A stretch of 64,000 nt of DNA. Origin: Marinobacter persicus (GTDB lineage: Bacteria > Pseudomonadota > Gammaproteobacteria > Pseudomonadales > Oleiphilaceae). The position numbers and the translations under genes are program-made. Positions 8,342-17,230 of the stretch are shown here, in pieces. The stretch's first letter is position 1. Every line of letters starts with the position of its first letter. Location: the NCBI RefSeq assembly GCF_900114155.1, contig NZ_FOSC01000003.1, positions 186,001-250,000 of the forward strand, read 5' to 3'. The notes under the pieces were generated by a model. The model worked only from the letters and a program-made list of their open reading frames with translations. It did not search any database and had not been told where the DNA came from.

Positions 8342-9085
8342 ATGACGTTGGCGAAACATCTGGGAGCGTACCAACAGACAAGTGCCAGAACGCCTTCCCA
8401 ACTGGTTGAGGAGCAGGCGCCGCTGGTCAAGAAGATCGCGCTGCATCTGATGGCCCGGCTGCCGGCTTCCGTGCAGCTTGAGGACCTGATGCAGGCTGGC
8501 ATGATCGGTTTGCTGGAGGCGGCACAGCGCTACACGTCGGGCAAGGGGGCCACCTTTGAGACCTATGCCGGCATTCGTATTCGTGGCGCCATGGTGGATG
8601 AAATCCGCAAGGGCGACTGGGTGCCTCGTTCAGTGCACCGCAATGCCCGTAAAATTGCTGCTGCCATTAAAACCGTGGAAGACCGAACCGGCCGGGAAGC
8701 ACAGGATGTCGAGGTGGCTGAAGAGCTGGGAATCGATCTGGACGAATACCACGCCTCCCTGTCTGACGCCAACAGTGGTCGTCTTTTCAGCCTCGACGAG
8801 CTAAATGAATCCGGCGAGCTGCCGTTACAGGAGGCAGAAGCCAGCGATAACCCGCTGGACGGCATTGCATCCAATGCCTTCCGGCGCAACCTGGCGGAAG
8901 CCATTGACGGGCTTCCCGAGCGTGAAAAACTGGTGCTGAGCCTGTATTACCAGGAAGAGCTCAACCTCAAGGAAATCGGAGCCGTGCTCGGGGTCAGTGA
9001 AAGTCGGGTCAGTCAGATCCATAGTCAGGCGGCCCTGCGTTTGCGAGGACGGCTGTCGGGTTGGCAGGACGACGAGAATAATTAG
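8342..9085 (+). CDS. fliA: Flagellar sigma factor FliA (sigma-28)
   Basis: FliA directs RNA polymerase to late flagellar and chemotaxis genes. The 247-aa product has region 2 (DLMQAGMIGLLEAAQRY, FETYAGIRIRGAMVDEIRK), region 3, and region 4 with a helix-turn-helix (LKEIGAVLGVSESRVSQIHSQA). Length matches the family. It begins 37 bp after fleN. A near-perfect site for this sigma factor is found at 15366-15392, before parC. Confidence 0.98.
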   Translation: MTLAKHLGAYQQTSARTPSQLVEEQAPLVKKIALHLMARLPASVQLEDLMQAGMIGLLEAAQRYTSGKGATFETYAGIRIRGAMVDEIRKGDWVPRSVHRNARKIAAAIKTVEDRTGREAQDVEVAEELGIDLDEYHASLSDANSGRLFSLDELNESGELPLQEAEASDNPLDGIASNAFRRNLAEAIDGLPEREKLVLSLYYQEELNLKEIGAVLGVSESRVSQIHSQAALRLRGRLSGWQDDENN

Positions 9086-9150
9086 ACGGGCTTTCACCTG
9101 TTAGACTGAAACGCAGAATGAAATCCGGGTGTTACTGACTGGAGGTCCCT

Positions 9151-9534
9151 TTGGACAAAAACATGAAAATACTCATTGTGGATGACTTCTCCACAATGCG
9201 TCGAATCATCAAGAACCTGCTGCGTGATCTTGGCTTCACCAATACCGATGAGGCCGACGACGGCAACACCGCGTTGCCCATGCTGAAAAGCGGCAAATAC
9301 GACTTTCTGGTGACGGACTGGAACATGCCCGGCATGTCTGGCTTTGATCTGCTCAAGGCGGTTCGTGCGGATGAGCAACTGAAGGATCTGCCGATCCTGA
9401 TGGTGACCGCCGAAGCCAAGCGCGACCAGATCATCGCTGCGGCACAGGCTGGCGTAAACGGTTATGTCGTGAAACCGTTTACCGCGGCAACACTCAAGGA
9501 AAAGATCGAAAAAATCTTTGAGCGAATCCACTAA
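9151..9534 (+). CDS. cheY: Chemotaxis response regulator CheY
   Basis: CheY is a single-domain receiver that, when phosphorylated, binds the flagellar switch and changes rotation. The 127-aa product has the acidic pair D11-D12, phospho-acceptor D56 (VTDWNMPG), T86/A-type switch residues and K108 (VVKPF). The start is a TTG at 9151: a clear GGAGG at 9141-9145 is 5 bp away from it, while the in-frame ATG at 9163 would be 17 bp away. It is followed by cheZ after 20 bp. Confidence 0.97.
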   Translation: MDKNMKILIVDDFSTMRRIIKNLLRDLGFTNTDEADDGNTALPMLKSGKYDFLVTDWNMPGMSGFDLLKAVRADEQLKDLPILMVTAEAKRDQIIAAAQAGVNGYVVKPFTAATLKEKIEKIFERIH

Positions 9535-9554
9535 CCAGAGGTCAGACAGCTGCC

Positions 9555-10340
9555 ATGAGTGACAGCAAGCATAACCAACGGGGTCTTGACCCGGAGGTCA
9601 CGGAAAAGCTGGAGCAGCAGACCTCGGAGCTGGCAAAGAGCGTTGAGACCGGTGATTACGCGCAGGCGATGTCGATCATCAATGATCTGAGCGAAGTCCG
9701 GGACCAGAGCCTGTACCGTGAAGTCGGGCGCCTGACCCGCAGCCTGCACGAGGCCATCCGTAATTTCCAGATCGACCCGCGCAACGCCGAGCAGAAAGAA
9801 GCGCTGTCGAAAATGTCGGACGCCTCCGACCGGCTCAATTACGTGGTCGAAATGACCAACCAGGCTGCCAACCGCACCATGGACCTGGTGGAAGAAAGCA
9901 TGCCCTTGGCGCACACCATGCGCGACGAGGCCATTGAACTGCGTGATGAGTGGCAACGGCTGCGCCGGCGCGAAATGGCTCCGGCCGAGTTCCGTGAACT
10001 GTATGGCCGCATTGACAAGTTTTTCGTCAGCCTGACCGCGGACTCGGACGTGCTCTACCGGAGCCTGTCGGAAATTCTGCTGGCCCAGGATTTCCAGGAC
10101 CTGACCGGCCAGGTGATCCAGAAAGTCACCGGTCTGGTAAAGGAAGTGGAAGAAAACCTGCTCAGCCTGGTGGTGATGGCCAGTCACGTGGACCAGCTCA
10201 CCGGCACAGTGCATGAAATTGAAGAAAAAGAAGAATCGGCCGAAAAAGGTCTGGGGCCGCAAATGAAGGCCAACGAACGGGACGACGTGGTATCCGGACA
10301 GGACGACGTGGACGATCTGCTCTCCAGTCTCGGATTCTGA
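9555..10340 (+). CDS. cheZ: CheY phosphatase CheZ
   Basis: CheZ speeds dephosphorylation of CheY-P. The 261-aa helical product has the catalytic-helix motif QDFQDLTGQVIQKV around residue 177-190, corresponding to the E. coli helix that inserts the essential glutamine. It ends with the CheY-docking peptide DDVDDLLSSLGF at the C terminus, nearly the same as in E. coli CheZ. It sits directly between cheY and cheA. The C-terminal peptide resembles three repeats found in CheA (see that entry). Confidence 0.96.
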   Translation: MSDSKHNQRGLDPEVTEKLEQQTSELAKSVETGDYAQAMSIINDLSEVRDQSLYREVGRLTRSLHEAIRNFQIDPRNAEQKEALSKMSDASDRLNYVVEMTNQAANRTMDLVEESMPLAHTMRDEAIELRDEWQRLRRREMAPAEFRELYGRIDKFFVSLTADSDVLYRSLSEILLAQDFQDLTGQVIQKVTGLVKEVEENLLSLVVMASHVDQLTGTVHEIEEKEESAEKGLGPQMKANERDDVVSGQDDVDDLLSSLGF

Positions 10341-10360
10341 ACAATAAAAGAGGGTGACGC

Positions 10361-12487
10361 ATGGCGTTAGAAGCGGACGAAGATATCCTCCAGGATTTCC
10401 TGGTCGAGGCCGGCGAGATTCTCGAAAATCTGTCAGAACAGTTGGTGGACCTGGAGCAGCATCCGGACGACGCTGATCTGCTCAACGCCATTTTCCGTGG
10501 TTTTCATACCGTCAAGGGTGGCGCTGGCTTCCTGCAGCTTGATGCACTGGTCAACTGCTGCCACGCGGCGGAAAACGTGTTCGATATCCTGCGGAACCAC
10601 AAGCGTGAGGTTACCTCCGACCTGATGGATGTGGTGCTGGAGGCCCTGGACAACGTCAATGAAATGTTTGACCAGGTGCGTAACCGGGAAGAACCCTCCC
10701 CCGCTCCCGACGAGCTGATCGAAGCACTCAAACAATACGCCACGCCGGAAGGTGAGGGCGGACAGCCCGCTGCCGCACAGTCCAGTGCCCAGCCCGAGCA
10801 GGCCGGTGGCTCGCAAGGTTCCGGGGCGTCGGGTGAAGATGCCGGTGACATCACTGATGATGAATTCGAGCAATTGCTGGATGCCCTGGGCGACGACAAT
10901 GCCAGTGAATCGTCGCAGGGCAGTGGCGGTGATCAGCAGCAGGCCAGCAGCTCCGGTGGCGATGATGAAATCTCCGAGGACGAATTTGAAGCCCTGCTTG
11001 ACCAGCTTCACGGTGAAGGCAAGTTTTCCGGTGCGGCGGTATCCACGGATATCGATGACCCCGACAAGGGAGCCTCGGAATCCGCCGAACCGGCACCGAG
11101 CAACTCGGGTGGCGGCGATGACCTGATCAGCGACGACGAATTCGAAAACCTGCTGGACGAACTGCATGGCAAGGGCTCTGGGCCCAGTGCTCAGGGCGCC
11201 GCTGGCCAGCAACCGGCTGCTCCGAAAAAGGCCGAGCACAAGCCAGAGTCCAAACCAGAGCCCAGGAAGAAAGAAGACAAGCCGGCTCCTGCCGCCAAAT
11301 CCGGCGGTAAGGAAGCGGCGCCCAAAGGCGACACCACTGTTCGCGTGGACACCAGTCGGCTGGACGACATCATGAACATGGTGGGCGAGCTGGTACTGGT
11401 ACGTAATCGTCTGCAGCGACTGGGCTCCGAGAGCGAAGACACGGAAATGCACAAGGCCGTGTCCAACCTCGACGTTGTTACCTCCGATCTGCAGTCCGCG
11501 GTGATGCAAACCCGCATGCAGCCGATCAAAAAAGTCTTCGGCCGCTTCCCGCGTGTGGTGCGTGACCTGTCCCGCAACCTTAAAAAGGAAGTGGAGCTGG
11601 TCATGCACGGCGAAGACACCGACCTGGACAAAAACCTGGTCGAGGCTCTGGCCGACCCGCTGGTGCACCTGGTGCGCAACTCCGTGGATCATGGCATTGA
11701 GGATCCGGATGTCCGGGAGAAAAACGGCAAGCCCAGAAAAGGCACCGTTACCCTGTCCGCCGAGCAGGAAGGCGATCATATCCTGCTGTCCATCTCCGAC
11801 GATGGCGCCGGCATGGACCCCGAAGTCCTGCGCCGCAAGGCGGTGGAGAAAGGTATCTATGATGAAGACGCGGCCGCGCGCCTGACCGACAGTGAATGCT
11901 ACAACCTGATCCTGGCCGCCGGCTTCTCCACCAAAGACCAGATTTCCGATGTGTCTGGCCGTGGTGTGGGCATGGACGTGGTGAAAACCAAGATCAGCCA
12001 GCTCAATGGCCAGATCAACATCGAATCGGTCAAGGGCAAGGGCTCCAACATCATCATCAAGGTGCCGCTGACCCTGGCGATCATGCCGACCCTGATGATC
12101 ATGCTGGGTGACCAGTCCTTCGCCCTGCCGCTGGTCAACGTGGTGGAAATATTCCATCTGGATCTGACCAAGACCAACATTGTCGACGGCAAGGAATGCA
12201 TTGTCGTGCGCGAGAGGGTGTTCCCGTTGTTCCACGTCAAGCGCTGGCTGGTGCCTGCTTCCGCCGGTGAAGAGCCGCCGAAAGACGCCCATGTGGTGAT
12301 TGTCGCCATGGGTACCCGGCAGGTAGGCTTTGTGGTCGACCAGCTGATTGGCCAGGAAGAGGTGGTGATCAAACCGCTGGGCCGGGCCCTGCAAGGCACT
12401 CCCGGGATGGCGGGGGCCACCATCACCGGTGACGGTCGAATCGCACTGATTATTGATGTACCCAGCCTTCTGCATCACTACGGCTGA
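10361..12487 (+). CDS. cheA: Chemotaxis histidine kinase CheA
   Basis: CheA autophosphorylates in response to receptor signals and passes phosphate to CheY and CheB. The 708-aa product has an HPt (P1) domain with H49 in HTVKGG, a long low-complexity region (about 128-325) in place of a recognisable folded P2 domain, and a dimerisation domain (about 330-400). The HATPase domain carries HLVRNSVDHGIE, DDGAGM and GRGVGMDVV, and a C-terminal CheW-like P5 domain follows. The linker contains three repeats of an acidic, amphipathic peptide (D/E-D-E-F-E-x-LLD-x-L) at residues about 164-177, 204-218 and 256-270. These may be docking sites for CheY/CheB or for ParP. It lies 20 bp after cheZ. Confidence 0.97.
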   Translation: MALEADEDILQDFLVEAGEILENLSEQLVDLEQHPDDADLLNAIFRGFHTVKGGAGFLQLDALVNCCHAAENVFDILRNHKREVTSDLMDVVLEALDNVNEMFDQVRNREEPSPAPDELIEALKQYATPEGEGGQPAAAQSSAQPEQAGGSQGSGASGEDAGDITDDEFEQLLDALGDDNASESSQGSGGDQQQASSSGGDDEISEDEFEALLDQLHGEGKFSGAAVSTDIDDPDKGASESAEPAPSNSGGGDDLISDDEFENLLDELHGKGSGPSAQGAAGQQPAAPKKAEHKPESKPEPRKKEDKPAPAAKSGGKEAAPKGDTTVRVDTSRLDDIMNMVGELVLVRNRLQRLGSESEDTEMHKAVSNLDVVTSDLQSAVMQTRMQPIKKVFGRFPRVVRDLSRNLKKEVELVMHGEDTDLDKNLVEALADPLVHLVRNSVDHGIEDPDVREKNGKPRKGTVTLSAEQEGDHILLSISDDGAGMDPEVLRRKAVEKGIYDEDAAARLTDSECYNLILAAGFSTKDQISDVSGRGVGMDVVKTKISQLNGQINIESVKGKGSNIIIKVPLTLAIMPTLMIMLGDQSFALPLVNVVEIFHLDLTKTNIVDGKECIVVRERVFPLFHVKRWLVPASAGEEPPKDAHVVIVAMGTRQVGFVVDQLIGQEEVVIKPLGRALQGTPGMAGATITGDGRIALIIDVPSLLHHYG

Positions 12488-12527
12488 ACCAGACGGGCAG
12501 AAGTCCGGGATTGTTTAGGAGAAATGG

Positions 12528-13688
12528 ATGACAGTTTCAGTCCTGGTCGTTGACGATTCAGGTTTCTTCCGCAGGCGGCTGAAAGAGATACTCTCGGCGT
12601 CCGGCCAGATCAAAGTGGTCGGTACCGCCTCCAATGGTCGTGAGGGTGTGGATCTGGCCGAAAAACTCCGGCCAGACGTGATTACCATGGACTATGAAAT
12701 GCCGGTCATGGATGGCATTTCGGCGGTGCGGGAAATCATGCAGAAGTGCCCGACCCCGGTCCTGATGTTCTCGTCTCTGACCTATGAGGGGGCCAGGGTT
12801 ACCCTGGACGCACTGGAAGCGGGGGCGGTGGATTTCCTGCCTAAGAATTTCGAGGAAATCGCCCGTGACAGCAGCCAGCTGCAGAAAATTCTGATTCAGC
12901 GGGTGATGGACGTCAGTGGCAGCCGGCCTGGCGTGAAAACACCGCCGCCATCCCGGTCTCCGTCGGCGACGCCAGCACGCCCTGAAAGCCGGCAGCCAGC
13001 CCAGCCGGCGCGCCCGGCAAGGGCTCCCCAGCGCCCATCCGCGTCTGCCGAACCAGCACGAAAACCAGCCCCGGAACCGGAAGCGCCACGCCGCGCCGGC
13101 CCGAAAACGCCGACCAGGCATTATCAGGTGGTGGCCATTGGCACCTCCACGGGCGGCCCTGTCGCCTTGCAGAAGGTATTAACCGAATTACCGGCGTCGT
13201 TTCCGGCTCCCATTGTGCTGATCCAGCACATGCCAGCGAGTTTTACGCCGGCGTTTGCCGAGCGCCTGAACCGGCTGTGCAGGATTGAAGTCCGCCAGGC
13301 TGAAGACGGCGATGTGCTTCGTCCCGGCCTGGCGTTGCTGGCACCGGGCGGCAAGCAGATGATGATCGAAAACCGAAGTGGGCAGGCACGGGTGCGTATC
13401 CTGGCCAGTGACGAGCGGCTTAACTACAAGCCGTGCGTGGACGTGACTTTCGGTTCCCTGGCCCGCAGCTTCCCCGGTAAGACACTGGGTGTGATCCTCA
13501 CCGGTATGGGGGCTGACGGCAAGGAAGGCTGCCGGATGATGAAACAGACCGGCTCGGTGGTCTGGTCCCAGGACGAGAAAACCTCGGTGATCTACGGCAT
13601 GCCCATGGCCGTGGCCCGCGCGGGGCTGAGCGACGAGATCCTGCCATTGCAGGATATCGGGCCGAGACTGGTTGAAGGCGTGAGCTGA
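12528..13688 (+). CDS. cheB: Chemoreceptor methylesterase/deamidase CheB
   Basis: CheB removes methyl groups from chemoreceptors and is activated by CheA-dependent phosphorylation. The 386-aa product has a receiver domain with phospho-acceptor D55 (TMDYEMPVMDG). A long proline/alanine-rich linker (about 135-195) follows, then the esterase domain with the catalytic triad Ser in GTSTGGP, His in QHMPASF and Asp in MGADGKEG. An AGGAG lies just before the ATG. It overlaps motC by one base (TGATG), so the two are translationally coupled. Confidence 0.97.
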   Translation: MTVSVLVVDDSGFFRRRLKEILSASGQIKVVGTASNGREGVDLAEKLRPDVITMDYEMPVMDGISAVREIMQKCPTPVLMFSSLTYEGARVTLDALEAGAVDFLPKNFEEIARDSSQLQKILIQRVMDVSGSRPGVKTPPPSRSPSATPARPESRQPAQPARPARAPQRPSASAEPARKPAPEPEAPRRAGPKTPTRHYQVVAIGTSTGGPVALQKVLTELPASFPAPIVLIQHMPASFTPAFAERLNRLCRIEVRQAEDGDVLRPGLALLAPGGKQMMIENRSGQARVRILASDERLNYKPCVDVTFGSLARSFPGKTLGVILTGMGADGKEGCRMMKQTGSVVWSQDEKTSVIYGMPMAVARAGLSDEILPLQDIGPRLVEGVS

Positions 13689-14428
13689 TGGATGTCCTCA
13701 GCCTGCTCGGTATTACCCTGGCCGTTGTTGCCATTCTAGGTGGCAACGTTCTGGAAGGTGGTGCGCTGAGCTCGCTGTTTAACGGGCCAGCGGCCCTGAT
13801 TGTGATTGGCGGCACCCTGGCCGCGACCATCCTGCAAACCTCCTGGCCGGTACTCAAGCGCGCCTTCACCCAGGTGCGCTGGGTGTTTGTGCCTCCCTAT
13901 ATCTCCATGGAAGACGGCATCGGCAAGGTCATTGACTGGAGCGTGAAGGCCCGCAAGCAGGGCCTGCTGGGCCTTGAGGGGATGTCGGAAAAGGAACCCG
14001 AGAACTTTGCCCGCAAGGGCCTGCAACTGCTTGTCGACGGTGCCGAACCCGAAGCCATCCGCAGTATTCTGGAGGTGGACCTGGACGCCCGCGAGCAGAG
14101 GGATCTTGAGTCAGCCCGGGTGTACGAAGCCATGGGTGGCTATTCACCGACTATCGGTATTATCGGTGCGGTCATGGGGCTGATTCAGGTAATGACCAAC
14201 CTGGAAAACCCTGAATCCCTGGGCAGTGGCATCGCCACCGCCTTTGTGGCAACCATCTACGGTGTGGCGCTGGCCAACCTGCTGTTTTTTCCCGTGGCTA
14301 ACAAGCTGCGAGGAATTGTTGGTGAGCGAACCCGCTACGAAGACATGATGATCGATGGCATTATCGCCATTGCCGAGGGCGAGAACCCCAAATCCATCGA
14401 GCTGAGGCTGCGGGGCTTCCTGCAGTAA
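13688..14428 (+). CDS. motC: Flagellar motor stator protein MotC (MotA family)
   Basis: This is a MotA/ExbB-type stator subunit that conducts ions and drives rotation with its MotB-type partner. The 246-aa product has four membrane segments: two near the N terminus (about 2-50) and two near 145-205. The cytoplasmic loop between them is charged. It is directly followed by the MotB-type motD after 16 bp. The position inside the che cluster matches Pseudomonas MotCD rather than MotAB, so I use that name. Which ion is used cannot be told from the sequence. Confidence 0.9.
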   Translation: MDVLSLLGITLAVVAILGGNVLEGGALSSLFNGPAALIVIGGTLAATILQTSWPVLKRAFTQVRWVFVPPYISMEDGIGKVIDWSVKARKQGLLGLEGMSEKEPENFARKGLQLLVDGAEPEAIRSILEVDLDAREQRDLESARVYEAMGGYSPTIGIIGAVMGLIQVMTNLENPESLGSGIATAFVATIYGVALANLLFFPVANKLRGIVGERTRYEDMMIDGIIAIAEGENPKSIELRLRGFLQ

Positions 14429-14444
14429 CAGGGGATACCTGCCT

Positions 14445-15236
14445 ATGCGTCGGCGCCGACAAGCACCGGAAGACCTTCACAACAAGGAACGCTGGCTGAT
14501 TTCCTACGCGGATTTTATCACCCTGCTGTTTGCTTTTTTTGTGGTGATGTATTCGGTGTCTTCCGTTAATGAAGGCAAATACAAGGTACTGTCCGACACC
14601 TTCACCGGTGTGTTCAATGCTCCCCAGCGGTCATTACAACCCATACCGGTAGGCGAAAACCCGGTCTCTCCCGCTCCGCTGGATACTCCCGAAACCGCTG
14701 ACCGCCAGGAGTCGTCCGAAACGGAAGACGTGCAAATGCCGGAGCTGGATACCCGTGAACGGGCCCAGGTGCTGCAAACCATGGCCAACCAGCTGGAGCT
14801 GGAGTTTGACGAATTGATTGATCAGGGAGTGGTGACCCTGGAAGCCAGCGACCAGTGGCTGGAGCTCAACCTGCCAAACAGCATGCTCTTTGGCAGTGGT
14901 GATGCCGAGCCCCATTACGATGCCTTTGCAGTCATTGAAAAAATCGCCACGGTTATTGCCGAAAGGGACAACGCGGTTAAAGTGGAAGGTTTCACCGATA
15001 ACCAGCCCATTCGCACCGGCCGTTTTCCCTCCAACTGGGAGCTGTCAACGGCCCGGGCTGCGGCGGTTGTGCGCATGCTGACCATGGAGGGCATTGAGCC
15101 CGAGCGCCTGGCGGCGGTGGGTTACGGACAATACCAGCCGGTGGCCAGAAACGACACGGAGGAAGGTCGTCGGCGGAACCGGCGTGTGGTGTTGATCATT
15201 TCCCGGGATGCCAGCATACGGGGCGCCATGCGTTAG
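14445..15236 (+). CDS. motD: Flagellar motor stator protein MotD (MotB family, OmpA-like)
   Basis: MotD is the peptidoglycan-anchored stator partner of MotC. The 263-aa product has a short cytoplasmic N terminus and one membrane helix (WLISYADFITLLFAFFVVMY) that holds the conserved ion-binding Asp of MotB proteins in YADF. A periplasmic linker (about 50-110) precedes a C-terminal OmpA-type peptidoglycan-binding domain (VKVEGFTDNQPI, NWELSTARA, NRRVVLII). It closes the cheYZAB-motCD run. The following 210 bp hold the parC promoter. Confidence 0.93.
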   Translation: MRRRRQAPEDLHNKERWLISYADFITLLFAFFVVMYSVSSVNEGKYKVLSDTFTGVFNAPQRSLQPIPVGENPVSPAPLDTPETADRQESSETEDVQMPELDTRERAQVLQTMANQLELEFDELIDQGVVTLEASDQWLELNLPNSMLFGSGDAEPHYDAFAVIEKIATVIAERDNAVKVEGFTDNQPIRTGRFPSNWELSTARAAAVVRMLTMEGIEPERLAAVGYGQYQPVARNDTEEGRRRNRRVVLIISRDASIRGAMR

Positions 15237-15365
15237 TCAGCCGTATGGCTATTCGGATAAATGCCACCTTGCCGCTGTAGACCGAATTGGCATACTTCGT
15301 GTATCAATCCCGAACTGAACAGACTGAATCGGCAAGGAATTGCCGCGACGGGGCCTTATTGTCGG

Positions 15366-15392
15366 TCAAGTTGCTGGTGGCTCAGCCGATAA
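15366..15392 (+). promoter_or_regulatory. Sigma-28 (FliA) promoter for parC-parP-cheW
   Basis: TCAAGTTG (15366-15373), an 11-bp spacer, then GCCGATAA (15385-15392). The -10 element matches the E. coli FliA consensus at all 8 positions, the -35 element at 6 of 8, and the spacer has the ideal length. It lies 54 bp upstream of the parC start. The rest of the intergenic stretch 15237-15446 shows only a small hairpin (CGGCAA/TTGCCG at 15330-15345). Confidence 0.85.
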
Positions 15393-15446
15393 CAACCATG
15401 CTGGCGGTAATGAATGCCGTGCTGATCCGTAGGTGGAGTAACAAGA

Positions 15447-16244
15447 GTGCGAATCTGGGCTGTAGCGAATCAGAAAGGTGGTGTTGGTAAAACAACCTCC
15501 GTGGTTGCCCTGGGCGGCTTGCTGGCCGAGCAGGGTAAGCGCGTTCTGGTGGTTGACCTGGACCCCCACGGGTCGTTGACCACCTGGTTCGGCTATGATC
15601 CGGACACCATTGCCCACAGCGTGTTTGACCTGTTTCAGCATGAAGGTAAAGTGCCGGAAGGCCTGCCGGCGCAGCTGGTTACCGATACCGGCTGCCCGAA
15701 CCTGTCGCTGTTGCCGGCCAGTACCGCCCTGGCCACCCTGGAACGAAAAATGGTGGGTGTGGGTGGCATGGGGCTGATCATTTCCCGCTCGCTGGCCCAG
15801 TTGTGGGACGATTTTGATTACGTGATTCTCGACAACACCCCATCGCTGGGCGTGTTGATGGTCAACGCCCTGGCAGCAGCCCAGCATCTGATTATTCCGG
15901 TGCAGACTGAATACCTCGCCATCAAGGGGCTTGAGCGCATGCTGCATACCCTGCAGATGATCATGCGCTCCCAGAAGAACCAGTTGGCTTACACCATCGT
16001 ACCCACCCTGTACGATCGCCGCACCCAGGCCTCGGTCAAGAGTCTGAATCTGCTGCGTAAAACCTACAGCGACAGTCTCTGGCGCTTTGCCATCCCGGTG
16101 GACACCAAATTCCGGGATGCCAGCCAGCGGGGGCTGATCCCCTCGGCGGTGGATGCCAACACCCATGGCGTGAGAGCCTACAGTCATCTGCTTGATGATC
16201 TCCTGAAGCGAACCGAAAAGCTCAAGGAGCCACAAGATGGCTGA
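15447..16244 (+). CDS. parC: ParA-like ATPase for polar placement of chemotaxis arrays
   Basis: The 265-aa product is a ParA/Soj-type ATPase with the deviant Walker A KGGVGKTT at residues 10-17, a VVDLDPHGS segment and LDNTPSLGVL as the Walker B region. In Vibrio and Pseudomonas the homologue ParC, encoded beside ParP and CheW, positions chemoreceptor arrays at the pole; the same neighbours are present here. The start is a GTG at 15447, with GGTGGAG about 9 bp upstream. It overlaps the next gene by 8 bp. A FliA-type promoter precedes it, so it is expressed as a late flagellar gene. Confidence 0.9.
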   Translation: MRIWAVANQKGGVGKTTSVVALGGLLAEQGKRVLVVDLDPHGSLTTWFGYDPDTIAHSVFDLFQHEGKVPEGLPAQLVTDTGCPNLSLLPASTALATLERKMVGVGGMGLIISRSLAQLWDDFDYVILDNTPSLGVLMVNALAAAQHLIIPVQTEYLAIKGLERMLHTLQMIMRSQKNQLAYTIVPTLYDRRTQASVKSLNLLRKTYSDSLWRFAIPVDTKFRDASQRGLIPSAVDANTHGVRAYSHLLDDLLKRTEKLKEPQDG

Positions 16245-17100
16245 CAGAAATGTAGCCGACAAAAAAATGACACAGCTGGCGGAGCCGGAGGCGGCCATCG
16301 CCAGCTATCTGGACGAGTTGCTGCATACCGCCACCAGCACAGCGCTGGTGGAAGAGTCGCCGAGCCGGCCAGAAACGAAGACAGAAACCAGAACAGAAGT
16401 AACGACAGAAACACAAACCAGGCAACAGCCAGAAGAAAAACGTCAGGTCAGACCGGTTCGCACAGGTTCCGAGGCTCGCCTCAAACCGGCGACCCGCGAA
16501 AGCGTTGAAACCGCCACTGACGTAAAGGCCGCCTCTCAAGTGGAGACGACGGTTAGGGTGGAGACTCCGGCTGCGGAGCCGAAGCCGGAACCGGTAGCCC
16601 AGCCGGAGGCGGCAGAACCACCGGACCGCCCGGACTGGTCCGATCAGCCGTTTGAGTGTCTGATTTTTACCGTGGCCGGCCTGAAGCTGGCAGTACCTCT
16701 GGTGTTGCTGGGCGCTATCCACAAACTGGAAACGGAAGACGAAATTCGCCCGATTCCGGGTAGCCCGCGGTGGTACATGGGTATTCGCCCGGACCGGGAT
16801 CAGAATTTGCGGGTCGTGGACAGTGCCGAGTGGATCATGGCCGGCCGGGTGCCGGCCAATGCCCGGGAAAACTACCGTTTTGTGATAAGGCTGGATGATA
16901 GTGAGTGGGGGCTGGCCTGCGATGAGGTGGCCCAGTCGTTCACCCTCAAACCGGACGAAGTGCGCTGGCGCACCGGACGCAGCAAGCGGCCCTGGCTGGC
17001 CGGCACCGTCGTTGACCACATGTGCGCCCTGATAGACGTGCGTGCGATGGCCCAATTGCTGGTGCGCGCGGAACGCGAACACCATCTGGACCTGAGCTGA
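16237..17100 (+). CDS. parP: CheW-domain protein ParP
   Basis: The 287-aa product has an acidic/polar low-complexity N-terminal half (about 20-135, rich in T, E, P and Q) and a C-terminal CheW-like domain (about 138-285, starting FECLIFTVAGLKLAVPL). ParP in Vibrio has this arrangement: the N-terminal part contacts ParC, and the CheW-like part inserts into the array and binds CheA. The start overlaps parC by 8 bp. In many genomes it is annotated only as a CheW-domain protein. The ParP name rests on domain order plus the adjacent ParA gene. Confidence 0.85.
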   Translation: MADRNVADKKMTQLAEPEAAIASYLDELLHTATSTALVEESPSRPETKTETRTEVTTETQTRQQPEEKRQVRPVRTGSEARLKPATRESVETATDVKAASQVETTVRVETPAAEPKPEPVAQPEAAEPPDRPDWSDQPFECLIFTVAGLKLAVPLVLLGAIHKLETEDEIRPIPGSPRWYMGIRPDRDQNLRVVDSAEWIMAGRVPANARENYRFVIRLDDSEWGLACDEVAQSFTLKPDEVRWRTGRSKRPWLAGTVVDHMCALIDVRAMAQLLVRAEREHHLDLS

Positions 17101-17119
17101 TCAGGCCAGTTACCGAATG

Positions 17120-17170
17120 AAACCGTGCAATGCTGGCACGGTTTGTGCCCTTAACTATAGTATTGGGCAC
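17120..17170 (+). promoter_or_regulatory. Tandem hairpins overlapping a sigma-54-like motif before cheW
   Basis: AAACCGTGC (17120-17128) pairs with GCACGGTTT (17136-17144), and GTGCCC (17145-17150) pairs with GGGCAC (17165-17170). No T run follows either, so a simple terminator is unlikely. The same bases contain TGGCACG-N4-GTGCC at 17134-17149, with GG and GC separated by 10 bp, close to the sigma-54 consensus. It could be a processing/attenuation structure between parP and cheW or an RpoN promoter for cheW; the sequence alone cannot decide. Confidence 0.4.
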
Positions 17171-17230
17171 TGATGATGAATTTTTGACGATCAGGTTGCC
17201 CGCCGGGCAGCCGAGTAAGGAGAGAGCGAT

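Noticed and set aside
10433-12478. A 681-codon open frame antisense to cheA
   Set aside because: It is a GC-rich shadow of cheA with no family features; cheA carries all expected motifs on the other strand.
15330-15345. Small hairpin CGGCAA/TTGCCG after motD
   Set aside because: The stem is only 6 bp and no T run follows, so it is not supported as a terminator.
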